Below are positions 1 through 10,679 of a stretch of 64,000 bases of DNA, piece after piece. The notes beneath the pieces are model-generated. The model searched no databases, was not told where the DNA came from, and saw nothing but the letters and a program-made list of their open reading frames with translations. Source of the DNA: Corylus avellana (Eukaryota > Streptophyta > Magnoliopsida > Fagales > Betulaceae); contig NC_081547.1 of assembly GCF_901000735.1 (NCBI RefSeq), forward strand, positions 62,001 to 126,000. Direction: 5' to 3'. A program made the position numbers and the translations under genes. Every line of letters starts with the position of its first letter. The stretch's first letter is position 1.

Positions 1-3000
1 AAGAAGTACAAGCAAGAGCCATTGCTGAACATGGAGAGTTAGCACTAATCACTGTGGAGGGTCCCCAATCTGTTGCACAAGAAAGAGCATCTTTGAGGCC
101 CCCAATGCTACAGGTTGAGAAATTCTTTAGCCTTTTATTTTTCTGTTTATGTAGTTTGTGGACTGTTGATTGGAGTAGATGGAAAATTTTATTTTTCCTT
201 TCAGTTTCCTAGAAGGATTGGGCACCTTTGCTTAGCTCTAAATATGCTACCAAAATACCTTGGATATTTCTTGTGTGTTTCTGGAGACTACCTTTTGGAT
301 TTTAATATGACATTTTTTTATTTGTTTAATATGTGAAGTTTTACTAAATAGGAAGTGGGAGGACTCAAATAGGAAATAGGAATGCTAAACCAAACCTGTA
401 GTTGAAGTGGGAGGACTCAAGAAATGTATGACCACGGGCATATTTAATATTTTGGAGTTTCAGCTGCCATAGGTTTCAGTAAAGTTATAATGAACTGTAG
501 ATTTTAATTGGCCAAAGATCCATTTAGTCACATTACTTGTTCATTCATAGTTTAATCCATGCCCGAATCAAGCAAGTCCATCTCTTATTGTTATCTTTTT
601 ACTTTTTTGGAGCTTAGGTATGTTGAACTTAGGTGACTGGTCTGAAAGTCTTATGTGTTTAAATGCGAGAATAGAACTCTGTTTTTTTTTTTTTTTTGCT
701 TTTAGTCAAAACTATTCTCCCATTTTCAGGTGGTGCGATTAGCTTCTTTTCAGCATGCTCCTTCTGTTCCACCTTTCTTAACTTTGCCAAAACAATCTAA
801 AGTTGATGGGGATGATTCAGCAATGCCAAAGGAAATGGAAGACAGAAAGGTTAATGAGATAGCTGTTGGTGGTGGAGGGGTATCTGTGGCTGTTACTCGT
901 TTCCCGACAGAGCAGAAACGACCAGTTGGACCTCTGGTTGTGGTGGGTGTCAGAGATGGAGTTCTCTGGCTAATTGATAGGTAATTAACACCTCAATGTT
1001 TGAATATCTTTCTTCTTCTTTTTTTAACTAAAACAATTTTAATGTTTCAATATCCAACCCAGGATCCCGAGGTTTTAGTTAGAACTAGTATATAATGTAT
1101 CTTCATCGCATATAAGTTGGTTTCAACTTTCCTTGGCAAGTATATAATACAAGCATATTTCATACCCTATTTCTGCTTTCATCTAGTAAAACAATACCCT
1201 AGTACCATAGGCATGTGACACTTCAGAAAGTTAGTCTCATTTTGAAAAGATGAATTGTCTAACGTTGATGGGAGGATTATAAAGAAGCTCATGGGTGAAA
1301 GCCTCCCATTGGTTACTTACTAGGTGAGACAAGGCTTTATAAGTGATTTTATGGAGTTTCAATTACAGCTTGACTAGTCCTTTTGGACTAATTGTGTAGA
1401 AGTGGCTAGCACATTCCCTCTGTCATTACAATAGGTGGGTTCAGCATAGTCCCATGCATGAATTTATGAAACTGAACTAAATATATGATGCTTTGAACAA
1501 TTTTCTTTGAATCTGATACTAAATACCACAATAAGGACCAAATAACAAAACTTGATCCAAAGTAAGACATGTGGGTTACAGCTCGTGTCCAAAGCTCTTG
1601 AAGTTATGGAATTGCCATTGACTACTAAAAGTATAGCAAACTGGAAACTTTCTAATGTTAAGGGACATAAATAAGATATTACAAAAATATCCTGTGGAGG
1701 TTCTCCATTATGCATCATCTTGTGGTTTTGGTTGTGGTTTCTTGGCCTTCTCCCGAGATCTAGTGTGCGAGTCTTCAAGCCCCATGACGTTAAAAAACAG
1801 AATTTTTCACAAATTCATGCCTGGCCCTTGTTGTGACAAATAATTTTTTGAATTGCAAAGAAACAAAAAAGAACATAATAAAATTAGTAATTATACATGA
1901 CACCAAGATTTACGTGGTTGGACTTAACAAGCCTATATTCACAGGTAAAGACGGCCAAGAAGAAATTCCACTATCAAAAGATGGAGTACATAAAGCTGTA
2001 AAGAGAAAACCATTCAAAATTCAAAACCCCAATGCACCAAAAACTCATTCTCACCTAAAAGAGAAATTTAACACAAGAATTTGTTAAATATGTGAGGAGT
2101 TTGTGCAACTTGTTCTCTCTTGTTCTTACATGTGCCATGAAAGACCAAAAAGCTTCTTTTATAAGAGGCAAAGTCAGCTAGTAGTTTGTTATAAGCCGCA
2201 TGTGACATGATGAAGAAAAACAAGTTTTCTTTAAAAGACATGGGCCCACGGTGAGATGACTTGATGCAATTCAAGTTACTCATGATTTAGACTTCAAAAT
2301 TATTGAATTTCTTGTCTTTTTACAAGTCTTTTTCAACTCTCACATACCCCTCTCTATTAAACCCACAAAATTTAAAGAGATAATCAAGGAAACAGCTACT
2401 AAAACAACAAATAAAAAAACTAAAACAGCAATCAACGTCATTTTTTTTTTATAAGTAAAACAGCACTCAACATCATAAAATTACCCTAGGAGGTCTAGGG
2501 TGTTACATCTTCCTTCATCTAGAGAGTACATAATAGTTGCTTCAAATACAATCTGTTAGTGAGACTCTTCCTCATGTACAAACTTTCTAGCTTCCGTCAT
2601 AGTCCAATGGCATTTTCTTCATTGGCAACTTCACTCAAGACTCCACATCCAAAATCTTTGCCAAGCCTTGTTGCAACAAAGCGCGCATCTTGATGCACCA
2701 AAGGCTGAAACTATTTTGACCATCAAACTTTTCTACTTTCGAATTTTGTAGTAGCCAACCTGCAAAAAATGACCTAATCTCCAATACCAATTTGTTGTGG
2801 CAAATAATTTTTCGGATCACAAAGAAATAGAAAGGAACATAATAAAGGAAAAAAATTTCACTATCAAGAGATGGAGTATAAAGAGTAGGAAAGAGAAAAC
2901 AACTCAAAACCCAAAGGTCCAAATATGTGAGGAGTGTACGCGGCTTGCTCGGTGAAGGGCCGAATAGCTTCTTTTATAAGAGGCAAAAGCGGGCTAGTAG

Positions 3001-6000
3001 CTTGTTATATGCATTACTTGCTCGTCTTTTTTACGAATTCTCAAACTTAATTGCCTACTATCTCTTGCCTCTCTGCAATATCAATTTATTAAAAGCGCAA
3101 GGGGTACAACCCATATACAGAGGAAGTAAACAAAAAGAGCTCATACATACAAGCTTTTAATTTGAAAATGACGCACATAAATCTAGGAATTACGCAATCG
3201 TTGAAACTTGCGAAGAATGCCACAAAACTCTCCATGAGAAAAGTGTTTGAAGCACCCTTTTCTTCAACTCTGTAATTCCAAGTTCACGGTCCTCAAAACT
3301 CCGTGCATTCCTTTCTCTCTATAAGCACTACATTACACATAAAGGAGCCATTCTCTAGATTTGCAAAACTGTACAATTACCCCTTTATCCTTTCCAACTT
3401 CCCAAACATTCTTTCAACCTACTCGGCATCACCCACTTAGCACCAAACAGCTGACAAACCATATTCCAAACTTCTATAGCAACTTCACAATGCAATAGTA
3501 GATAATCAATAGATTCACCACTCTTCTTGCAGATACAACACCAATCCGTCACTATAATGTTCTTCTTACATAAGTTGTTGCCTCTCTCTTAATCCATTCA
3601 TCCAATGTCACTATTATATGTTGCAAGGATACATAATTACTTGCATGTTTTTGTATGTCTAGGCTGCTTGTTAGAGTGAACGCACCATAGGAGTTTCTAG
3701 TTTTGCTTTTGTGCATAGTTATAGAGGTTGTTTCATTCAACAACTGTGTATGATTCCATTTCCAAGTGCGATACTTTTTCAGCCATAAGGGCTAGGCTAG
3801 AAAAACAACTACATCGTTTCCAGTTGCTAGACCAGTTCTCCGACAATTCTCCCTTAAAGGGGAGTTTGTTACTAAATCAACTAGACAAACTTTTATTCTT
3901 CATTCTGTTCTGTGACAGCAACCACCAATTCTTACTCACATAAGAAGTTTTGAGCTTTGATGTTGTCTTTTATTTATAAAGAAAGGGGGTCAAGCAGTCC
4001 GTAAAGGACCTTTTAATTTTCTAAGTTACCAGAGTCATGCCACATTTATGCAGTGATCTCTTTACAGTTTATTTATTTATTTATGGAGACAAGAATGGTA
4101 TATATGACATGTGAGTTTGCTTTGTTAGGTACATGTGTGCACATGCCTTATCCCTTAGCCATCCAGGTATTCGCTGCCGGTGTCTTGCTGCCTATGGAGA
4201 TGCTGTTAGTGCAGTGAAATGGTATTGTTATTATTGCTATAGTCATTATTGTTTCCATTGTTGTTGTTATTACTATTATCCTCTCTGTTTTTCAATATAT
4301 GTCACTATAAATATACCTACACTATGAATGTACTTGAGCAGGGCAAGTAAGCTCGGCAGAGAGCATCATGATGATTTAGCACAATTTATGCTAGGGATGG
4401 GATATGCTACTGAAGCACTTCACTTGCCTGGAATATCTAAGAGGTGTGCCACACAAAATATTATTCTCTCACTGATTTAGATCACATTGTCTATTGTTGC
4501 TTATGTTACTTCAAATTGTGGAACAACATTTCTATCAATATCAAGCACACTTTATCAATGTTGGAAAAGAAAGATACCTGTAATATAGGGGTGTACAAGC
4601 TGGCAATTATTAACCATCTAATAATAACTAATAACCGCTAACCGCATTGTAGGCCGTTGGAAAAAATCGAACAACTAGGGCAGGGTGGTTAGCAGTTTTA
4701 GGGGAAGCGGAGGCAGTTAGGAGCCCAACGGGTCCCCCCATTGACTTGGCCCGGGCCTAACTGAAAGTGAAGTGGCAGGCCTACCCATCCCAACCAAGGG
4801 TATGCTGGATTTGCGAAGAGCAGTAATAACCGCCTACCCTTATATATATTATATATAAAAATAATAATAATCATACACAAAACGTCATTTTGGCTTGTTT
4901 GATATAATGTTTTTGTTTTGGAGTTTAATGAAATTGATCTTTATTCATAATAATAATAATAATAATAATCTTGAACTTGGTTACATTTTGCAGCCTTCTA
5001 ATTATTATTTTTTTAAAAAAAAAAAAAAGGCCAAAACCATCTAAAACAAGCCCTAAAAAGAGACTCAAGAAAGGGGCCCTAAACATCAAAATAGGCACAA
5101 AAGGCCCATTTCTAAAAAGTGGTTATGCGGTGCGGTTATGAGTTTCAATAATTGCTAACCGGTGGTTATTTTAAAACTATTAACCGCCTAAGGTGCAGTG
5201 GTTGTGGTTACGAAAATTCAATATCTGCCTAAGGCGATTGCGATTAGCAGTTAGAGGCAATAACCGTTAACCACAATTGCTTGTGTTAACGGTTATGCAC
5301 CTTGTACATGCATCTTTAAATATGGTTGATGTGTCAGGCACCTTGTACATGTGTTGGACGCTTATGTATCCTTATAAAAACACAAAGCTCATTGGTTCTA
5401 AACTGGCTATGCACCATTTTAAGTGCAGAAAGACCGTATATCTTCTTGTGTTATGATCCACGGATTCTCATCGAAAATTGCTATAGAGGGTGAATCCACT
5501 TTGCACTTTTTTATTGTTTACTTTATATGCCATTCCTTATAACTTTTCGTTATTCTACACTGTAGCTTCTGGAAAAAATTTTCCAGTAGTGGATTCCTTT
5601 CATAACTTTGGATGAGTGGGAAAAACTACCTTGTTTTGATTTGCGTCTTACCCGTATTATCTTTTTTCTTTTTCTTGTTTTTTTTTTTGTTGGGGGGATT
5701 TGCCGCGGGGGGAAAAAGCATTTCAAACTGACATCCATAGGGAAAGTTTTCTTTTTATAAGCATATATAAATTTATTTAATGTTTTGTAGGTTGGAGTTT
5801 GATCTGTCAATGCAGAGCAACGATTTGAAAAGAGCTCTTCAGTGCCTCCTTACAATGAGCAACAGCAGGGATATAGGACAAGATTCTACTGGGCTTGATT
5901 TGAATGACATTCTCAGTTTAACAGCTAAGAAAGAAAATGTTGTAGATGCTGTTCAAGGAATAGTGAAATTTGCAAAGGAGTTTTTGGATCTTATTGATGC

Positions 6001-9000
6001 TGCAGATGCAACTGCACAAGGTGAAATTGCTCGTGAAGCTCTTAAGAGGTTAGCTGCTGCAGGCTCTGTAAAAGGAGCTTTACAGGGTTATGAGTTAAGA
6101 GGACTAGCTTTGCGTCTTGCTAATCATGGAGAATTGACACGGCTGAGTGTATGCTGTCTTGTTCACTTGTGCTTCTCTTGCATAGTTTGTCATTGAGCTT
6201 TATTTTACATGGTGATGCATGCTAAAGTATTGTAACATTTATATGTTGCATACTGCCTATGAGTTCTAATTCAAATGGCACCTCCTCCCACTATAGAACA
6301 GGGAGAAGGTGAGTTGTGGTTGAGACCCATTAGGTGCATTTCTTTCTTTACCAACATAACAACATTTAACTTCCTCTCTCTCTCTCTCTCTTTCTCTGAA
6401 GACACCAAAGACTATCACTGTTTCACCGTTGTCTCTTCCTCTACCCTCTTCTCCTGTTCTCCCTTTCCATTTTACACTTTTTTTTCACAGTTCAGCCCTT
6501 GCCAGATCCTCTAGCCTCCTTTGGATTTGGTTTTTTCAAAACCAGATCTATTCACTTCAGGTGCCACTCCACCATGCTCCTGGGTCTCTCCTCTTTCCGT
6601 TGCTGCCAGCCTCTTCTTTGTCCAGCCACCATGCGCCGCTGCGTGGACAGCCCTACAAGGCACGTGACACCTCCTCTCCTCACCTCCACTGCATACGGCT
6701 GTTGTTTCTGGTCTCCTGCGATGGTCCCTGCCTTCTGGTCGCCACTGCCGGCACACGGTCTTCACGCGTCGACGAGTGACTTGCACGTGCCGGCCTTCCT
6801 TCGTCTCTTCCTCCACTTGCACTGCCGTTTTGTGGGTTTATTTGCTTTTTTTACTGCTTTTTATTCCCCCTTTAACTTTGTGGTTTTTTATTCTCTTATC
6901 TTTTTCCCATTTTCTAAGTTTATTTGTAGTTGTTACCCAACAGGTATTCGGTAGGATTGAAGGGTATCTTAAGGGTCATGCCCCTAATTACGTCCCCTAC
7001 TCTGGGAATTTGCATAGGGTTAAAGGGTCTTGTGGCAGTCATGCCCTTGCCCATGCCTTGTTTAACCGCCTTTCTTGGCGACCAAAATTCTTGGTATTCG
7101 TACCAAGAATGCATAGGGCCACGTCATTTATTCGATGCATTCCCTCTTTATTTATGGTTTCTCTGCTTTCTTTTGGGGGGGGTGGGGTATTGTTGGGTTG
7201 CCCAACCCTTTTTTGTTGTTTTTTATTGTAGTCCTTGTTTGATGTACTTAAAAAGAAAACATTTATATGTTTCATATTGTTCATGTCTGTTCTTCCATGA
7301 ATAGATGTGATGGTTATACTAATTAAATCCTTACATAATCGCAGTTAACAAAGTCATTTTGTTATTGTGTTTATCTCTAACGAGGTTATGCCTCTGTATG
7401 TGTTGTGTGATTTGAATGAACAATGGGGTGCCAATTGAGGTCAGAAATAGGCCTACATGGTTATAAGGCAAAGTTACAGGTTCGTAAATATCTTAAGTGG
7501 GAGAAATTGTGCAAGGAACCTGCAAAAATTGAGGCTAGGAAAAACATTCAGGATCATGCGTGGTAGGACGAATCAATCCAAGTGTGGGATCAGTTTCTGA
7601 AATGAGAAATCCATCATAGTGATCCATACTGGAGCTTAGGTGTCCTTGCTCCATGATGGCTTGATATCCTTTCAGCTTTAGTCAAAATCTTGAGTGGTTC
7701 AGGTCATCAAGAAAGGCAGTAAGCACAAATGGGAATGATTCTTGGATATGGCTTGATTGTGTATAATACAACGAAGAAACATTGGACAACAGCAGCTTTG
7801 GATATTCTTTTTATCTTTGTTTGACTTTCTTTGGTTGTGCCTAGTTTGGTGAAGAACCTGCTTTAGGAGTGATTGATCAAGGATCAGAGCAGAAACATCA
7901 AGGTCATTTGAAAAGTGGCATCTTTAGTGTTTTGTGAGGATAATGAAAGAGCTATCAAGGAGAAAAAAACAATCTTAGTTAAGCTTAAGGATATTATTTT
8001 GTTTCTACCTTTATGTGGGTCTCTTTCTCGACCTCCACCCGTTGGTGAATTTCTTGCTTTTGCCATGTAAAACGATGATGGGTTCATGTGACATCCACAG
8101 CTCTTCTCTCATAAGACAGCTCAAATTTTGTTGTTACCTGATTTATAGTAATTGAGTAATGTCCACTGGACCACTGGTCATATTGCAGTTTTTACGGTTC
8201 ATCTGAAGATATTTTTTGTTTTCAATGACCATCAATGCCACAATGTTATGTCTAAAGTAATGGTGTTGAATGAATAGTATATTACTCTTCATGATGAGCT
8301 TTTTTATTACCGTATTCTTACTTTAAAAGTGATGTCATGATTGTACTGCAGGGTTTGATAAACAATCTGATCTCAGTTGGTTTGGGACGTGAAGCAGCAT
8401 TTTCAGCTGCAGTTTTGGGAGACAATGCTCTTATGGAAAAGGCATGGCAGGATACGGGGATGCTTGCCGAGGCTGTGCTTCATGCACATGTATGAACTCT
8501 CTTTTTTTTTTCCCTCCACTTGGTCTGAATCGTATATGCCCCATGTACAATGAGTCACTAATATAGACGGTTTAACCCTAACTTTGGTATTTTTGCCTGA
8601 CATTATGAAAATATCTCTAGGCCCATGGAAGACCAACGTTGAAGAATTTGGTTCAAGCTTGGAACAAAATACTGCAGAAGGAGGTTGAGCACACTCCATC
8701 GACAAAGACAGATGCTGCAGCTGCCTTTCTGGCTTCCCTTGAGGAACCCAAGCTTTCAAGTTTGGGAGAAGCAGGGAAGAAACCGCCCATTGAAATTCTT
8801 CCTCCTGGGATGACATCTCTCTCTGTTTCTATTTCTGTTCAGAAAAAACCAGCCCCTGCTAATCAGAGTTCACAACAGGAATCAGACAAGCAATTGCTAT
8901 TAGAAGCACCTCCCTCTACCACACCAGTGAGCGCTCCACTCCAGTCAGAGTCCACATCAGCACCAGTGAATGCTCCACTCCAGTCGGAATCCACCTCAGC

Positions 9001-9235
9001 ACCAGTGAGTGCTCCACTTCAGTCAGAATCCACTCTGGGACCATTGAGTGCTTCCCTGCAGTCGGAATCAAGTAAACCCGATTCAGACAATGGAGCCCCT
9101 GGATCATCATCAGTGAGTGATCCAGATGCAATTGCTTCAGAGGCAAGTATCCGAGCAACATCTATGAGTAACTCAACACTGGCAGAGGAGACAAGTATTC
9201 CCACCACATTGCCGATGAGTGACCCACTTGCTTGA
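1..9235 (+). CDS. TWD40-2: TWD40-2-like WD40/transducin protein, C-terminal part (5' end outside window)
   Basis: Seven exons join in one frame: 1-113, 730-980, 4129-4221, 4342-4443, 5791-6148, 8352-8489 and 8621-9235 (TGA). All have GT/AG borders and matching phases, giving about 555 C-terminal residues. The first part reads as the end of a beta-propeller (VVGVRDGVLWLIDR). Next come alpha-solenoid-like helices (LAQFMLGMGYATEALHLPG, RALQCLL, AREALKRLAAAG), as in coatomer-type proteins. The tail is low-complexity and Ser/Pro-rich after KPPIEILPPGM. From memory this arrangement and the EILPPGM segment match Arabidopsis AT5G24710 (TWD40-2), a subunit of the plant TPLATE complex that acts with clathrin at the plasma membrane. 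That assignment is recall, not a search; the paralogue TWD40-1 is the alternative. Introns 2 and 5 carry transposon debris. The gene is parallel to the ERGIC3-like gene downstream. Confidence 0.82.
1829..3165 (-). mobile_element. Degraded Ty1/Copia-type LTR retrotransposon remnant in intron 2 of the TWD40-2-like gene
   Basis: Two diverged direct repeats, about 1829-2290 and 2795-3165, share blocks such as AATATGTGAGGAG and TTCTTTTATAAGAGGC; the second lacks about 100 bp present in the first. I read them as LTRs of a minus-strand element. Just inside the 2795 end the minus strand reads TTGGTATTGGAG, a decayed initiator-Met-tRNA-type primer site. Below it (2635-2760) is a Copia gag-like start, FDGQNSFSLWCIKMRALL. 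Protease, integrase and RT are absent, so the interior is largely deleted. Outer ends are approximate. Confidence 0.6.
3175..3575 (-). mobile_element. LINE ORF2 fragment (zinc-binding RT C-terminal domain)
   Basis: The minus strand translates to DWCCICKKSGESIDYLLLHC followed by an AKWVMPSRLKECLGSW-like segment. This is the zf-RVT domain at the C-terminus of plant L1-type ORF2 proteins. No RT core or endonuclease is present and no TSD was found. It adjoins the Copia remnant in the same intron. From 3576 to 4128 I see nothing further. Confidence 0.7.
4586..5310. mobile_element. Possible non-autonomous hAT-like element built on inverted repeats
   Basis: The left part carries AGGGGTGTACAAGC and then forms of TAATAACCGCTAACCGC. 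The right part carries inverted counterparts (GTGCGGTTATG, TAACGGTTATGCACC). A sub-terminal inverted-repeat block with a GGGGTGTACA-type start is common in plant hAT-derived MITEs. The right terminus and the 8 bp TSD could not be fixed, so this is tentative. It lies in the intron between 4443 and 5791. Confidence 0.35.
4947..4969. repeat. (TAA)n microsatellite
   Basis: About seven to eight uninterrupted ATA/TAA units inside the intron and inside the hAT-like region. Confidence 0.9.
6256..7257 (+). mobile_element. About 1 kb non-coding retroposon in an intron of the TWD40-2-like gene, with imperfect TSD
   Basis: The insert is flanked by 22 bp direct repeats at 6234-6255 and 7258-7279, both starting AACATTTATATGTT and matching at 20 of 22 positions. 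The right end is A-rich just before the repeat. The head (TTCTAATTCAAATGGCACCT, then GGTTGAGACCC) looks SINE-like. The middle is C-rich with a CT tract. Two degenerate units of the type GGGTTGAAGGGTCT...GGTCATGCCC lie at 6945-7060. No reading frame looks like a known protein. Long TSDs and an A-rich tail imply target-primed reverse transcription by a LINE in trans. A related element sits in PHYA intron 2. Confidence 0.65.
7280..8351. other. Rest of the intron 6149-8351
   Basis: After the retroposon the sequence is ordinary AT-rich intron with no reading frame or repeat that I recognise. It ends in the acceptor at 8350-8351. Confidence 0.6.
8923..9078 (+). repeat. 39-bp coding minisatellite, four units, in the last exon
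   Basis: Four in-frame 39 bp units start at 8923, 8962, 9001 and 9040. Each encodes a 13-residue version of PVSAPLQSESTSA. The first three are close copies; the fourth is diverged (PLSASLQSESSKP). The array adds a disordered Ser/Pro/Gln-rich stretch to the C-terminal tail. Confidence 0.85.
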
Positions 9236-9590
9236 ATAGCAGATCCTGCCAATCTGTATATTTCAAACAGAAAACTTTCAACTGACCGTCCTACAGATCC
9301 TTTGTCTTGTCATATGAAGTAATCTTTACAGTGACAATGCAATTTTGAGAGCAGAGGAAATTCATTCGCTCCAAGTTTCAGGCTTGTTTATAATTCTTAA
9401 AATGAATATATTCTTGCTTTTATCTGGTTTAACTCTTTTTTTAAGCTTGTATCAAACTTGAATTGTGGTACAAGAATTGTCTTAAAACTCCTTGTGATGT
9501 CCTCTTGCATCTAATTGATCTTCCCATCTAATTTCGTCCAAATTTCCCCCTTCTTTTTTATTTTTTTATTTTTTTAATACGAGATAGTGA
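9236..9590 (+). other. 3' UTR and downstream flank of the TWD40-2-like gene
   Basis: AT-rich sequence follows the TGA at 9233-9235. AATGAATATA near 9400 is a possible polyadenylation signal region. No other feature seen. Confidence 0.5.
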
Positions 9591-10100
9591 GGGGAATAGC
9601 ATGGTGTAAGTTGCTTACATATCATACTGCTAGGAGCATTTTGCATAGGTTCACGTGTTTTGGACTTGAGTCATTGCAGGCCTACAGTTGCGTTCAAGCT
9701 TGACTCATTCTTTTAATGAATTTGTGCTCGAAGGAGTTGTGAATTTGTGCTCAAAGGAGTTGTCCAGCCGATTCCTGCTCTTGAAGGTTGTTGTTGTTGT
9801 GGTGGTGGCGGAGGCAGTGGCTATCCTTCGGGTGCTGCAACAGTTCTCTCAGTTGTACCATTTATGGTGCACCTTCACAAGCCACCTCTTTAGGTGGCCA
9901 GGCTTATTGGTTGTACCAATAAGCTATAGGGTCACGTCATTTATTTGATACATTTCTTTTTTATTTTCTGTTTACCTACTCTAATGAGGATATTTTGGGG
10001 CTTATTGTTAGGTTGTCCAGTGTGTTGATGTTGTTTTCCCTCCCCTATTTTCCCATATTTGCTCAGAAAAAAATAAAAAATAAAAACAAACAAATAGCAT
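9590..10100 (+). repeat. Third, 5'-truncated relative of the non-coding retroposon family
   Basis: The segment GGGTCACGTCATTTATTTGA and the following roughly 100 bp, up to TTGTTAGGTTGTCC, match 7115-7205 of the retroposon at 6256-7257. It ends in an A-rich tail at 10065-10095. A GTTGTTGTTGT/GGTGG tract lies inside. No convincing TSD was found and the left end is uncertain. From 10100 to 10541 I see only AT-rich sequence with A runs. Confidence 0.5.
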
Positions 10101-10541
10101 TACTTCTGCCCCCATTGCCATTTAGATTGGGTTCACCTATTGACTAGGATGTATGGGACAATTTTCTTTTAAATCGGGTTGGAACAACTTTCTCCAATTC
10201 AATTTATATAAAAATTATAAAAATAAAATGTATCCCTTTATTAATAGCATATGCACCCAAATTAACAAACTCAAATAAACAAGACAAAAGGCTGGATAAT
10301 ATCAAGGCCAACAAAAAAATTGTGATAATGAGTTCACATTTTTCTCTTAAATTATTACTCAATTGACAATTTTTTTTTTTTAACTTTTAATTGCGACAAT
10401 GTCTCCTAAAGTATTAAAAAATTGGCAATGCCCTTAAAGGCCAACAAAAAGACAAAAATGACCCAAAATGTTTTTAAATGAATTCAACAAAATTTCACAC
10501 ATTGATTTAAAAAAAAAAAAAATAGTTTTTAAAATATTATC

Positions 10542-10559
10542 AAGAGTATTTTTGTCGAG
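10542..10559. repeat. Left copy of the LINE target-site duplication
   Basis: AAGAGTATTTTTGTCGAG here recurs at 20866-20883 immediately after the poly-A of the second LINE copy. The pair defines one insertion spanning 10560-20865. The first one or two A's are ambiguous because the right copy follows a poly-A tract. Confidence 0.85.
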
Positions 10560-10679
10560 CCTAATGAATTTTTTAACTTCAAGCCTAATGAATTTCTAAG
10601 AGCTGAGTGTGAGTGCTGAGTGTCGTGGGGGCGCGTGGGGGCGCGTGTTTTGTGTTTGATGTTAGCTGGAGGCTGTGCT

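Noticed and set aside
6275..7304. Several overlapping open frames of 80-150 codons in the intron of the TWD40-2-like gene
   Set aside because: They overlap in different frames within the C-rich retroposon and have low-complexity Phe/Ser/Leu-rich sequence. Composition explains them.
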